Shown here: in pieces, positions 1 through 8,103 of the stretch | How positions within the stretch are numbered: position 1 is the first letter of the stretch | Layout: each line of letters starts with the position of its first letter | Source: Bacillus_CJ salitolerans | GTDB lineage: Bacteria > Bacillota > Bacilli > Bacillales > SA4 | Length of the DNA: 64,000 bases | Assembly (NCBI RefSeq): GCF_042680805.1 | Contig: NZ_JBHUEM010000054.1 | Location: forward strand, 1-64,000 | Direction of reading: 5' to 3' | Notes under the pieces: model-generated | What the model was told of the DNA's origin: nothing | Database searches by the model: none | Seen by the model: only the letters and a program-made list of their open reading frames with translations | Position numbers and translations under genes: made by a program

Positions 1-80
1 ACGATCAGGTTGATAGGTCTGAGGTGGAAGCGTGGCGACACGTGGAGCTGACAGATACTAATCGGTCGAGGACTTAACCG
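1..80 (+). rRNA. 23S ribosomal RNA, 3' end (partial)
   Basis: The window opens inside the last ~80 nt of 23S rRNA. The block ending in TCGAGGACTTAACC matches the familiar Bacillus 23S 3' terminus. The rest of the gene lies left of the window. Confidence 0.93.
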
Positions 81-138
81 AAATAATACTTTCATGAATA
101 CAAAATTGTTATCTAGTTTTGAGGGAACAAATTTCCCC

Positions 139-166
139 TTGAAATGCTGAATAAAATCAGTATAAT
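139..166 (+). promoter_or_regulatory. Sigma-A-like promoter between 23S and 5S
   Basis: TTGAAA (139-144), 16 nt spacer, TATAAT (161-166), followed by AAAAAGAGTCGCTA. The same arrangement with the same downstream AAGAGTCGCTA recurs at 1261-1288 ahead of the second tRNA block. It could give the 5S-tRNA part its own start. Function is inferred from the boxes only. Confidence 0.6.
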
Positions 167-202
167 AAAAAGAGTCGCTATCAAATAGTGATGAATTAAT
201 AG

Positions 203-318
<116 letters not shown>

Positions 319-328
319 TGTTTCATTT

Positions 329-404
329 GGAGGATTAGCTCAGCTGGGAGAGCACCTGCCTTACAAGCAGGGGGTCGGCGGTTCGATCCCGTCATCCTCC
401 ACCA
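329..404 (+). tRNA. tRNA-Val (TAC)
   Basis: 76 nt cloverleaf with encoded CCA; anticodon loop CTTACAA. First of two identical Val genes; the other is at 1322. Confidence 0.97.
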
Positions 405-426
405 TTGATTTCTAATTCAAATCATT

Positions 427-447
427 CTTCACCTCACGCAAGTGAAG
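427..447 (+). terminator. Short hairpin after tRNA-Val
   Basis: CTTCAC (427-432) pairs with GTGAAG (442-447) around a 9 nt loop. No clear U tract follows, so it may be a processing signal rather than a terminator. Confidence 0.3.
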
Positions 448-460
448 GGGTTATAGTTAT

Positions 461-569
461 ACCAGCTTAGCTCAGTTGGTAGAGCACGTCGGAATGAACA
501 TCGAAGGATAGACTTCAGCGTACCAATCGAGAAGTAGTTTGAATAAATTTTTTAAGATTGGGACAACAA
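461..569 (+). ncRNA. Unrecognised tRNA-5'-third chimeric element, copy 1
   Basis: The first ~26 nt copy the acceptor 5' strand and D arm of the neighbouring tRNA-Thr (TAGCTCAGTTGGTAGAGCA) and then leave the tRNA sequence before the anticodon stem. What follows is shared with copy 2 at 2563-2670: CGTCGGAAT, TCGAAGGATA, TCAGCGTACCAATCGAG, a variable stretch of nearly fixed length, and ATTGGGAC-ACAA. GTACCAAT can pair with ATTGGGAC with one A-G mismatch. No anticodon arm, T arm or CCA is present, so it is not a working tRNA. The intact tRNA-Thr starts 38 nt downstream. It could be a structured RNA processed with the tRNA transcript, or a tiny insertion that duplicated the tRNA 5' end. Confidence 0.55.
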
Positions 570-606
570 ATAGCATAAAAGCAAAATTAGTAGAAATTTT
601 TTATAT

Positions 607-682
<76 letters not shown>

Positions 683-686
683 TTTA

Positions 687-762
687 GAGCCATTAGCTCA
701 GTCGGTAGAGCATCTGACTTTTAATCAGAGGGTCGAAGGTTCGAGTCCTTCATGGCTCACCA
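687..762 (+). tRNA. tRNA-Lys (TTT)
   Basis: 76 nt with CCA; anticodon loop CTTTTAA. Four nt after tRNA-Thr. Confidence 0.97.
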
Positions 763-769
763 TTTTTAC

Positions 770-854
770 GCGGATGTGGCGGAATTGGCAGACGCACCAG
801 ACTTAGGATCTGGCGCCTTACGGCGTGGGGGTTCGACTCCCTTCATCCGCACCA
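770..854 (+). tRNA. tRNA-Leu (TAG)
   Basis: 85 nt class II tRNA with long variable arm and CCA; anticodon loop CTTAGGA. Second copy at 1428. Confidence 0.97.
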
Positions 855-891
855 CTAATTGAATAGTGATGCAATGCATAAATGAATTTTT

Positions 892-966
892 GCGGAAGTA
901 GTTCAGTGGTAGAACACCACCTTGCCAAGGTGGGGGTCGCGGGTTCGAATCCCGTCTTCCGCTCCA
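892..966 (+). tRNA. tRNA-Gly (GCC)
   Basis: 75 nt; anticodon loop TTGCCAA; ends TCCA with encoded CCA. Confidence 0.97.
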
Positions 967-981
967 ACTGCCTTATGTATT

Positions 982-1070
982 GCCGGGGTGGCGGAACTGG
1001 CAGACGCACAGGACTTAAAATCCTGCGGTAGGTGACTACCGTACCGGTTCGATTCCGGTCCTCGGCACCA
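982..1070 (+). tRNA. tRNA-Leu (TAA)
   Basis: 89 nt class II tRNA with long variable arm and CCA; anticodon TAA. Second copy at 1525. Confidence 0.97.
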
Positions 1071-1074
1071 TTTA

Positions 1075-1085
1075 GCGCCCGTAGC
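1075..1085 (+). tRNA. tRNA-Arg, first 11 nt only (cut by assembly gap)
   Basis: GCGCCCGTAGC is identical to the start of the complete tRNA-Arg (ACG) at 1618 and then runs into N's. The truncation is an assembly artefact, not biology. Confidence 0.85.
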
Positions 1086-1095
1086 NNNNNNNNNN
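1086..1095. other. 10-N assembly gap
   Basis: Ten N's inside a tRNA-Arg gene, between two partly duplicated tRNA blocks. The true distance is unknown; a collapsed rRNA operon could be missing here. Confidence 0.98.
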
Positions 1096-1099
1096 GTAC

Positions 1100-1179
1100 T
1101 GCCTCGAAAAGCGAATGTTCTTCAGCTGCAAAAGTCGATAGACTTTTGATAGATGAAGGTTATTCGACCTCGAGAGGCA
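1100..1179 (+). ncRNA. 80 nt four-segment imperfect hairpin (candidate structured RNA)
   Basis: Four stems nest in order: TGCCTC/GAGGCA (1100-1105/1174-1179), CGAAT/ATTCG (1112-1116/1162-1166), CTTCA/TGAAG (1120-1124/1154-1158) and CAAAAGTC/GACTTTTG (1129-1136/1141-1148, loop GATA), 24 bp in all. It starts four bases after the N gap and is followed at ~1210-1245 by spacer sequence also found after 23S (TGTTATCTAGTTTTGA). Not recognised; could be part of an rRNA-operon leader or spacer. Confidence 0.45.
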
Positions 1180-1260
1180 AGGAGCCGTAGCTGGACAAAA
1201 ACTTTCTTGAATACAAATCTGTTATCTAGTTTTGAAGGAATATTTTTTTGTGATTTTCTC

Positions 1261-1288
1261 TTGCTATTTTTTTATAAGTTTGTATAAT
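1261..1288 (+). promoter_or_regulatory. Sigma-A-like promoter ahead of tRNA block 2
   Basis: TTGCTA, 16 nt, TATAAT, then AGTAAGAGTCGCTA. The spacing and the downstream AAGAGTCGCTA equal those at 139-166. It would drive the 21-tRNA array starting at 1322. Confidence 0.65.
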
Positions 1289-1321
1289 AGTAAGAGTCGC
1301 TAGTTTTTATCATATACTTTT

Positions 1322-1397
1322 GGAGGATTAGCTCAGCTGGGAGAGCACCTGCCTTACAAGCAGGGGGTCGGCGGTTCGATCCCGTCATCCTCCACCA
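1322..1397 (+). tRNA. tRNA-Val (TAC)
   Basis: Identical to the gene at 329. Opens the second tRNA block with no 5S gene before it. Confidence 0.97.
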
Positions 1398-1427
1398 TTT
1401 ATAATAATTAGTATTTCTTCTTAGTAC

Positions 1428-1512
1428 GCGGATGTGGCGGAATTGGCAGACGCACCAGACTTAGGATCTGGCGCCTTACGGCGTGGGGGTTCGACTCCCT
1501 TCATCCGCACCA
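1428..1512 (+). tRNA. tRNA-Leu (TAG)
   Basis: Identical to the gene at 770; class II, CCA encoded. Confidence 0.97.
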
Positions 1513-1524
1513 TATATTTATATC

Positions 1525-1613
1525 GCCGGGGTGGCGGAACTGGCAGACGCACAGGACTTAAAATCCTGCGGTAGGTGACTACCGTACCGGTTCGATTCCG
1601 GTCCTCGGCACCA
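1525..1613 (+). tRNA. tRNA-Leu (TAA)
   Basis: Identical to the gene at 982; class II, CCA encoded. Confidence 0.97.
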
Positions 1614-1617
1614 TTTA

Positions 1618-1694
1618 GCGCCCGTAGCTCAATTGGATAGAGCGTTTGACTACGGATCAAAAGGTTAGGGGTTCGACTCCTCTCGGGCGCGCCA
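1618..1694 (+). tRNA. tRNA-Arg (ACG)
   Basis: 77 nt with CCA; anticodon loop CTACGGA. It is the intact counterpart of the gene cut by the gap at 1075. Confidence 0.97.
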
Positions 1695-1701
1695 TTATTT
1701 T

Positions 1702-1778
1702 CGGGAAGTGGCTCAGCTTGGTAGAGCACCTGGTTTGGGACCAGGGGGTCGCAGGTTCAAATCCTGTCTTCCCGACCA
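1702..1778 (+). tRNA. tRNA-Pro (TGG)
   Basis: 77 nt with CCA; anticodon loop TTTGGGA. Confidence 0.97.
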
Positions 1779-1791
1779 TTAAATATAATAT

Positions 1792-1864
1792 GGGGCCTTA
1801 GCTCAGCTGGGAGAGCGCCTGCCTTGCACGCAGGAGGTCAGCGGTTCGATCCCGCTAGGCTCCA
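1792..1864 (+). tRNA. tRNA-Ala (TGC)
   Basis: 73 nt; anticodon TGC. CCA is not encoded (discriminator A is followed by CTT), so the end must be added by CCA-adding enzyme. Confidence 0.96.
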
Positions 1865-1979
1865 CTTTAAGTTATAATTGAACTATCATTAGCAAATTGG
1901 AAGTAAATTCATATTGCCTACTCAAGTGATGATATGATATATTATACTTCTGTTCAAAAAACTTAAAAAATACTAATAT

Positions 1980-2053
1980 GGCGGTGTAGCTCAGCTGGCT
2001 AGAGCGTACGGTTCATACCCGTGAGGTCGGGGGTTCGATCCCCTCCGCCGCTA
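1980..2053 (+). tRNA. tRNA-Met (CAT), elongator type
   Basis: 74 nt ending at the discriminator A without encoded CCA. Closely matches the Bacillus elongator tRNA-Met pattern (GGCGGTGTAGCTCAGC start). Confidence 0.93.
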
Positions 2054-2086
2054 TCCTTAAAAAAGGATTTATATAGAGCTAAATAA

Positions 2087-2163
2087 GGACCTTTAGCTCA
2101 GCTGGTTAGAGCAGACGGCTCATAACCGTCCGGTCGTAGGTTCGAGTCCTACAAGGTCCACCA
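2087..2163 (+). tRNA. CAT-anticodon tRNA, probably tRNA-Ile2
   Basis: 77 nt with CCA; anticodon CAT. The body (GGACCTTTAGCTCAG start) resembles the Bacillus tRNA whose C34 becomes lysidine and reads AUA, but the sequence alone does not separate it firmly from a Met tRNA. Confidence 0.85.
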
Positions 2164-2173
2164 TTTACTATAC

Positions 2174-2266
2174 GGAGGAATACCCAAGTCCGGCTGAAGG
2201 GATCGGTCTTGAAAACCGACAGGGGTGTAACAGCCCGCGGGGGTTCGAATCCCTCTTCCTCCGCCA
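2174..2266 (+). tRNA. tRNA-Ser (TGA)
   Basis: 93 nt class II tRNA with long variable arm and CCA; anticodon loop CTTGAAA. Confidence 0.97.
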
Positions 2267-2309
2267 TATTCTTTAAATGGCACAGTGAAAACTGAATAAT
2301 TTCTATTGT

Positions 2310-2386
<77 letters not shown>

Positions 2387-2390
2387 AAGT

Positions 2391-2466
2391 GGTCCCGTGG
2401 TGTAGCGGTTAACATGCCTGCCTGTCACGCAGGAGATCGCGGGTTCGATTCCCGTCGGGACCGCCA
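2391..2466 (+). tRNA. tRNA-Asp (GTC)
   Basis: 76 nt with CCA; anticodon GTC. Four nt after fMet. Confidence 0.97.
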
Positions 2467-2473
2467 CTATTAT

Positions 2474-2549
2474 GGCTCGGTAGCTCAGTCGGTAGAGCAA
2501 AGGACTGAAAATCCTTGTGTCGGCGGTTCGATTCCGTCCCGAGCCACCA
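2474..2549 (+). tRNA. tRNA-Phe (GAA)
   Basis: 76 nt with CCA; anticodon loop CTGAAAA. Confidence 0.97.
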
Positions 2550-2562
2550 TTTCTATTAATTT

Positions 2563-2670
2563 GCCGGCATAGCTCAGTTGGTGAGCACGTCGGAATTGGC
2601 TTCGAAGGATATGCGTCAGCGTACCAATCGAGTCTCTTCTTGTTTTAACTATCTGAAATTGGGACGACAA
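2563..2670 (+). ncRNA. Unrecognised tRNA-5'-third chimeric element, copy 2
   Basis: Same architecture as 461-569. It starts GCCGGCATAGCTCAGTTGGT, keeps a complete D arm (GCTC/GAGC), then switches to CGTCGGAAT, TTCGAAGGATA, GTCAGCGTACCAATCGAG, a variable stretch, and ATTGGGACGACAA. Length is 108 nt against 109 nt for copy 1. The distance to the following tRNA-Thr is 39 nt against 38 nt. The variable stretch (about 2633-2655) differs almost completely between copies, so the conserved blocks are under constraint rather than freshly duplicated. Confidence 0.55.
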
Positions 2671-2709
2671 GTACTATCAATTATTCAATTAATAAGACAT
2701 CCAATATAC

Positions 2710-2785
<76 letters not shown>

Positions 2786-2818
2786 TTTACTTTAAACTAT
2801 TTTGTTTCTTTAACATAT

Positions 2819-2903
2819 GGAGGGGTAGCGAAGTGGCTAAACGCGGCGGACTGTAAATCCGCTCCCTCTGGGTTCGGCAGTTCGAATCTGTCCCCCTCCA
2901 CCA
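2819..2903 (+). tRNA. tRNA-Tyr (GTA)
   Basis: 85 nt class II tRNA with CCA; anticodon loop CTGTAAA. Confidence 0.97.
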
Positions 2904-2917
2904 TTATATATAACAAT

Positions 2918-2994
2918 GGCGATCGTGGCGAAGTGGTTAACGCATCGGATTGTGGTTCCGACATTCGAGGGTTCGATTCCCTTCGGTCGCCCCA
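2918..2994 (+). tRNA. tRNA-His (GTG)
   Basis: The extra G at -1 opposite C73 is present (GGCGATCG against CGGTCGCC), typical of tRNA-His; anticodon loop TTGTGGT. Confidence 0.96.
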
Positions 2995-3050
2995 TTATAA
3001 CTTTACATGTAATGAACTTTAAACTATAATTTTTACTGTCTTTTGATTAA

Positions 3051-3125
3051 TGGGCTATAGCCAAGCGGTAAGGCAACGGACTTTGACTCCGTCATGCGTT
3101 GGTTCGAATCCAGCTAGCCCAGCCA
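3051..3125 (+). tRNA. tRNA-Gln (TTG)
   Basis: 75 nt with CCA; anticodon loop CTTTGAC. Confidence 0.97.
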
Positions 3126-3128
3126 TAT

Positions 3129-3202
3129 GCGGGTGTAGTTTAATGGTAAAACCTCAGCCTTCCAAGCTGATGTCGTGAGTTCGATTCTCATCACCCGCTC
3201 CA
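3129..3202 (+). tRNA. tRNA-Gly (TCC)
   Basis: 74 nt with CCA; anticodon loop CTTCCAA. Three nt after tRNA-Gln. Confidence 0.97.
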
Positions 3203-3221
3203 TTATACCTTACTAACTTTA

Positions 3222-3298
<77 letters not shown>

Positions 3299-3317
3299 TA
3301 TAATTTTTTATAATCAT

Positions 3318-3392
3318 TCCACCATAGCTCAGCGGTAGAGCATTCGGCTGTTAACCGAAGGGTCGTAGGTTCGAATCCTACTGGTGGAGCCA
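3318..3392 (+). tRNA. tRNA-Asn (GTT)
   Basis: 75 nt with CCA; anticodon loop CTGTTAA. Confidence 0.97.
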
Positions 3393-3397
3393 AATAT

Positions 3398-3488
3398 GGG
3401 GAAGTACTCAAGTGGCTGAAGAGGCGCCCCTGCTAAGGGTGTAGGTCGTTAACGCGGCGCGAGGGTTCAAATCCCTCCTTCTCCGCCA
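3398..3488 (+). tRNA. tRNA-Ser (GCT)
   Basis: 91 nt class II tRNA with CCA; anticodon GCT. Confidence 0.96.
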
Positions 3489-3504
3489 TAAATGTTTATA
3501 TAAC

Positions 3505-3576
3505 GGCCCATTGGTCAAGCGGTTAAGACACCGCCCTTTCACGGCGGTAACACGGGTTCGAATCCCGTATGGGTCA
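3505..3576 (+). tRNA. tRNA-Glu (TTC)
   Basis: 72 nt ending at the discriminator A; CCA is not encoded. Anticodon loop CTTTCAC. Last gene of the array, followed directly by a terminator. Confidence 0.96.
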
Positions 3577-3582
3577 TCTCTT

Positions 3583-3610
3583 AAAGCTCTGCAAATATGC
3601 AGAGCTTTTT
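3583..3610 (+). terminator. Terminator of the tRNA array
   Basis: AAAGCTCTGCA pairs with TGCAGAGCTTT around AATA and runs into a T tract: a strong intrinsic terminator. Confidence 0.92.
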
Positions 3611-3803
3611 CTATTTTAGTAATATAATCCGAAAGTAGTATCTAAGCTTTCAATAAGATACAGGCCCATGATTCAAAATGTTTTAGTTCTCCAACCAGAC
3701 CAGCACATAAGGAGAAATAGTAATAACTAATTGATTATGATTGGGTCAGCTCCTTAACAATCAAGAAAAGTATAGATATCTGCACTTAATACAACGATTT
3801 TTT

Positions 3804-3878
3804 CCTGATTCCAACCATTCGAGACATTATTTCAACTTTTTCCCACCTGATTCCAACCATTCGTGACATTATTTCAAC
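3804..3878. repeat. 33-bp direct repeat pair in the tRNA-glg spacer
   Basis: Two 33-bp copies starting CCTGATTCCAACCATTCG lie at 3804-3836 and 3846-3878 and differ at one base; a partial third (ATTTCAACCATT) follows near 3892. The rest of the 820-bp spacer (3611-4433) holds no gene I can support. Confidence 0.7.
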
Positions 3879-4433
3879 CATTTTTCACCACATTTCAACC
3901 ATTTGACAAATACTGGAACTCGCCCGTGGTCCCTTTGAGAAATACTGCCAGTTGAAATAGTATAAACTTGAACGCCTTCAGTAACCCTCTAGTAGTATTT
4001 TATTTGGTTTAGTAGTAATGACTTTTAGCACAGAAAGGCCTCCTATTGCAAAAATGGGACTTGTTTTTTTCGTTAATTACCAAATTTCCATTCCCCTCGT
4101 AATGACCTTCTACATGTTTCGCCTACATTCTTTTTTATATGATATCCTTCCTCTATTCTTGTAAAAAGCTGTCATACGAAAGTGTCTTTCGCGCGATTTT
4201 TTTTACAAGGAAATAAAAATGCCGACTTGAATAGTTATAATTACTCGGATTTCTTCGTTTTTTACATGAATGAATCTTTCCTATTAAACAAATTATATTT
4301 CGCACCTTCGCACAAAAAATGATTAATGAAAACTAAATATTTCGTTTTTTTCAGTTATGTCATGTATGCATCTCTCTATGCATATTAAATACAATACTAT
4401 TTCTACTTATTTCCGAGAGGGGAGATTATTGCA

Positions 4434-5597
4434 ATGATTCAGAGAAGATGTGTTGCCATGCTTTTAGCAGGTGGTAAGGGAAGTCGTCTTAGTACACTCA
4501 CTAAGAATTTAGCTAAGCCTGCGGTTCCATTTGGTGGGAAATATCGTATTATTGATTTCTCACTGAGCAATTGTACAAATTCTGGGATTGAAACAGTTGG
4601 AGTATTAACGCAATATCAACCCCTTCTATTAAATTCATATATCGGAATTGGAAGTGCTTGGGACTTAGATCGCAAGCATGGTGGAGTTACTGTATTACCT
4701 CCTTATCTAGAATCGAACAATATGAGATGGTACACAGGGACTGCTAGTGCTATCTATCAAAACTTAAATTATATCAAGCAGTATGAGCCAGATTATGTCC
4801 TCATTTTATCAGGCGATCATATTTACAAAATGGATTATGCGGAGTTGCTTTCATACCATGTTGAAAAAGAAGCCGATGTCACCATTTCAGTTATCGAAGT
4901 CCCATGGGAGGAAGCAAGTCGGTTTGGCATTATGAATACGAATCATGAGCTGAAAATTATTGAATTTGAAGAAAAGCCAGCGGCTCCCAAAAACAATTTG
5001 GCTTCGATGGGAATCTATATATTTTCTTACTCTATTCTTAAGGAGTATCTTGAGATGGATGACCGTAATCCAGAATCCAGCCATGATTTTGGTAAGGATG
5101 TAATTCCTCTTTTATTAGATGAGAAGAAAAAACTAATGGCCTATCCTTTCCAAGGATATTGGAAGGATGTAGGAACGGTAAAGAGCTTATGGGAAGCCAA
5201 TATGGATTTATTAGAGGATCAGCCTGAGCTTAACCTATATGATCATGCTTGGAGAGTATATTCGGTAAATCCAAATCAACCACCCCAATATATTTCACCA
5301 GACGCATCAATTGAGAAATCTCTGATAAATGAAGGTTGTGAAATTTATGGGACCATAGATCATTGTGTCGTATTTCAAGGGGTATATGTTGGTAAGGGTT
5401 CATATATTAAAGACTCTGTCATTATGCCAGATGTTCAAATAGGTGAGAATGTTTTTATTGAACGAGCCATTATTCCTTCTGGTGTAAAAATTGAAACGGG
5501 CACGATTATTCGATCAGAAAGAGACTCTGAAGAAATCATTTTAGTTTCAGAAGAGATGCTATCCTCACACCAAACTGCTAACGCAGAGTCTATATAA
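4434..5597 (+). CDS. glgC: Glucose-1-phosphate adenylyltransferase GlgC
   Basis: Makes ADP-glucose from glucose-1-phosphate and ATP, the first committed step of glycogen synthesis in the cytosol. At 387 aa it has family length. The N-terminal nucleotidyltransferase motif AGGKGSRL (residues ~12-19) and the sugar-binding region FEEKPA are present, followed by a C-terminal left-handed beta-helix (~290-375). The ATG follows GAGAGGGGAG. First gene of glgC-glgD-glgA-glgP; glgD starts 17 nt downstream. Bacillus operons usually begin with the branching enzyme glgB, which is absent here: upstream is the tRNA array. No clear promoter was identified. Confidence 0.95.
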   Translation: MIQRRCVAMLLAGGKGSRLSTLTKNLAKPAVPFGGKYRIIDFSLSNCTNSGIETVGVLTQYQPLLLNSYIGIGSAWDLDRKHGGVTVLPPYLESNNMRWYTGTASAIYQNLNYIKQYEPDYVLILSGDHIYKMDYAELLSYHVEKEADVTISVIEVPWEEASRFGIMNTNHELKIIEFEEKPAAPKNNLASMGIYIFSYSILKEYLEMDDRNPESSHDFGKDVIPLLLDEKKKLMAYPFQGYWKDVGTVKSLWEANMDLLEDQPELNLYDHAWRVYSVNPNQPPQYISPDASIEKSLINEGCEIYGTIDHCVVFQGVYVGKGSYIKDSVIMPDVQIGENVFIERAIIPSGVKIETGTIIRSERDSEEIILVSEEMLSSHQTANAESI

Positions 5598-5614
5598 CGG
5601 AGGTTTTCCTGCAA

Positions 5615-6649
5615 ATGAAAGACACAATGATGGGCTTAATTGATGCAACCACCATTCATGAATCACTACGATTACTAACATCCAAACGATCGTTAGCAGC
5701 AATACCATTTGGAGGACGTTATCGCTTAATTGACTTCGTACTATCCAACATGGTGAACTCAGGGATTCAATCAGTCGCTATATTTCCAAAACATCAATAT
5801 CGATCACTCATGGATCATTTAGGCTCAGGAAAGCAATGGGATTTAAATAGAAAGAGAGATGGACTATTTTTCTTTCCACCAACAGATGGGCATGATGATT
5901 CTTTTGTAGATGAATTTGGTTCTTTCTCTCATATGCAAGCAAATATCGACTATTTTTTAAGAAGTACACAGGAGTATGTGGTCATAACAAACTGTAACAC
6001 GATTTGTAACATCGACTTTAGAAAAGTTCTAATGAGTCATAAAGAGACAGGAGCAGATATTACAACGGTTCGAAAAAATGGCAGACCACTAAATATGTAC
6101 CTATTAAAAAAAGAGTTTTTAATGGATTTATTCTGTCATTATAAAGAATCTGGTTACACTCATTTTTCTGATGTTCTTTGTGACCGTCACATGATGTATC
6201 GGTTGCATAGTTACGAGTATGACGGGTATGTTGCCCAAATCAATTCCATTGAAGCTTACTACTATCACAGCTTAGAGATGCTGAATCATGATGTATGGAA
6301 ACAATTATTTATAAAAAATAGACCAATTTATACAAAAGTGAAGGATGAACCACCCGCAAGATATATGGATGGAGCAAAGGTGAAAAATTCGATTATTGCC
6401 AATGGATGCATCATTGAAGGCCATATAGAAAACAGTATTTTGTTTCGAGCAGTTAGAGTAGGGAAGGGGACGGTAATAAAAAATAGTGTGATTATGCAAC
6501 AAAGTCTAATAAGAGATAGATGTACATTAGAATCAGTGATATTGGATAAGGATGTCAAAGTTGGAGAAAACGTTAAGCTTTATGGGGAGAAAAGCCGACC
6601 TTTTGTGTTGGAAAAAGGGACGATACAAGGAGCGGTGATGAATTTATGA
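5615..6649 (+). CDS. glgD: GlgD, ADP-glucose pyrophosphorylase regulatory subunit
   Basis: Paralogue of GlgC (344 aa). It keeps the fold, with IPFGGRYRLIDFVLSN like GlgC, but lacks the N-terminal GGKGSRL nucleotide loop: the protein begins MKDTMMGLIDATTIHESL. In Bacillaceae GlgD partners GlgC and is held to be a poor catalyst that raises GlgC activity. Start follows CGGAGG. It overlaps glgA by 4 nt (ATGA), which suggests translational coupling. Confidence 0.93.
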   Translation: MKDTMMGLIDATTIHESLRLLTSKRSLAAIPFGGRYRLIDFVLSNMVNSGIQSVAIFPKHQYRSLMDHLGSGKQWDLNRKRDGLFFFPPTDGHDDSFVDEFGSFSHMQANIDYFLRSTQEYVVITNCNTICNIDFRKVLMSHKETGADITTVRKNGRPLNMYLLKKEFLMDLFCHYKESGYTHFSDVLCDRHMMYRLHSYEYDGYVAQINSIEAYYYHSLEMLNHDVWKQLFIKNRPIYTKVKDEPPARYMDGAKVKNSIIANGCIIEGHIENSILFRAVRVGKGTVIKNSVIMQQSLIRDRCTLESVILDKDVKVGENVKLYGEKSRPFVLEKGTIQGAVMNL

Positions 6650-8103
6650 ATATCCTGTTTGTTGTATCTGAATGTGTTCCATTTGTCAAAACAGGGGGGC
6701 TGGCCGATGTGGCTGGTTCCCTTCCTATTGAACTTAAACAATATGGAGCAAATGTATCTGTCATTCTGCCGAAATATAGTAGAATACCAAGACAATTTGT
6801 AGAGAGCATGAACCATCAAAACTCATTTACAGTTCGAGTCGGCTGGAGAGAGCAATTTGTTGGGATAGATATGCTAGAGCTTGGCGGAATCACCTATTAT
6901 TTTATTGATAATGAGTACTACTTTAAGAGAGACACCTTATATGGCCATTTTGATGATGGTGAACGTTTTTCTTATTTTTCCCACGCAGTCATCTCGTTTA
7001 TCTCACAATTAGAAGTAAAGCCAGATATTGTTCATTGTCATGATTGGCATACAGCAATGATACCTTTTCTGATCAAGGAAGTGTTTCACTTTGAAATAAG
7101 AACGGTATTTACGATTCACAATTTGCATTTTCAAGGTCTGTTTCCAAAAGAAATTCTTCATGATCTATTAAATATAGACGATTCCTATTTTACAGCAGGC
7201 TCTCTAGAGTTTTATGGCATGGTTAATTTTATGAAGGCGGGTATTTTAGCGTCAGATTACATCACAACCGTTAGTCCTACCTATTGCCATGAAATCCAGA
7301 CTCCTTATTTCGGGGAGAAGCTTGATGGATTATTAAGAGAAAGACGTGAATCTTTTTATGGCATACTAAATGGAATTGATTATGAAGAGTATGATCCGGC
7401 ACAGGACCCTGCGATACCATATTTGTATGACCAATATAACCTTATGTATAAGGAAAAGAACAAACGGGTTCTCCAATCACACTTCCATCTAAATGAAGAT
7501 ACATCTGTTCCAATCATTGCCATGATTACAAGATTGACAAGGCAAAAAGGGATAGAGTTAGTACAACATATATTTCAAGAGTTGATGCAGTTCAATGTTC
7601 AATTTATTGTTCTTGGCTCAGGTGATACTGAATATGAACAATTCTTTGAGAAGATGAGTCATATGTATCCAAATCAAGTACGGACGTATATTGGGTTTGA
7701 TGAAACTTTAGCTAGGCTTATATATGCCGGTTCAGACATGTTTTTAATGCCTTCGAAATTCGAGCCATGTGGGTTAGGGCAGCTTATTGCGATGAGGTAT
7801 GGTACAATCCCGATTGTTCGAGAAACCGGTGGATTAAATGATACCGTGACCTCGTACAATGAAGGAGAGGGTACAGGGAACGGCTTTAGTTTTACTAACT
7901 TTAATGCTCATGACATGCTATACACCATTCACCGTGCTATTTCCTTCTATCATAATAAAGACATTTGGCTGTCACTGATGCAAAATGCAATGAGTGAAGA
8001 TAATAGCTCAGGTCGGTCTGCATTTATGTACAATCAACTATATTCAAAACTAATTATACCTGTTAGGGGTGAGGGGTATGTTCCAAAGCAAGGAGCAGTT
8101 TAA
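6646..8103 (+). CDS. glgA: Glycogen synthase GlgA
   Basis: GT5 ADP-glucose:alpha-1,4-glucan glucosyltransferase, extending glycogen chains. At 485 aa it has family length. The N-terminal KTGGLADV motif (K15-T16-G17-G18) binds ADP-glucose; HCHDWHTA and the C-terminal EPCGLGQ nucleotide-sugar site are visible. Start overlaps the glgD stop. The 3' end overlaps glgP by 26 nt if glgP starts at 8078. Confidence 0.96.
   Translation: MNILFVVSECVPFVKTGGLADVAGSLPIELKQYGANVSVILPKYSRIPRQFVESMNHQNSFTVRVGWREQFVGIDMLELGGITYYFIDNEYYFKRDTLYGHFDDGERFSYFSHAVISFISQLEVKPDIVHCHDWHTAMIPFLIKEVFHFEIRTVFTIHNLHFQGLFPKEILHDLLNIDDSYFTAGSLEFYGMVNFMKAGILASDYITTVSPTYCHEIQTPYFGEKLDGLLRERRESFYGILNGIDYEEYDPAQDPAIPYLYDQYNLMYKEKNKRVLQSHFHLNEDTSVPIIAMITRLTRQKGIELVQHIFQELMQFNVQFIVLGSGDTEYEQFFEKMSHMYPNQVRTYIGFDETLARLIYAGSDMFLMPSKFEPCGLGQLIAMRYGTIPIVRETGGLNDTVTSYNEGEGTGNGFSFTNFNAHDMLYTIHRAISFYHNKDIWLSLMQNAMSEDNSSGRSAFMYNQLYSKLIIPVRGEGYVPKQGAV

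Noticed and set aside
461..569. Functional tRNA or a T-box riboswitch
   Set aside because: No anticodon arm, T arm or CCA; no T-box sequence (AGGGTGG-like) and no aminoacyl gene follows.
3804..3900. CRISPR-like repeats
   Set aside because: Only two 33-bp copies with a 9-bp spacer and no cas genes nearby.
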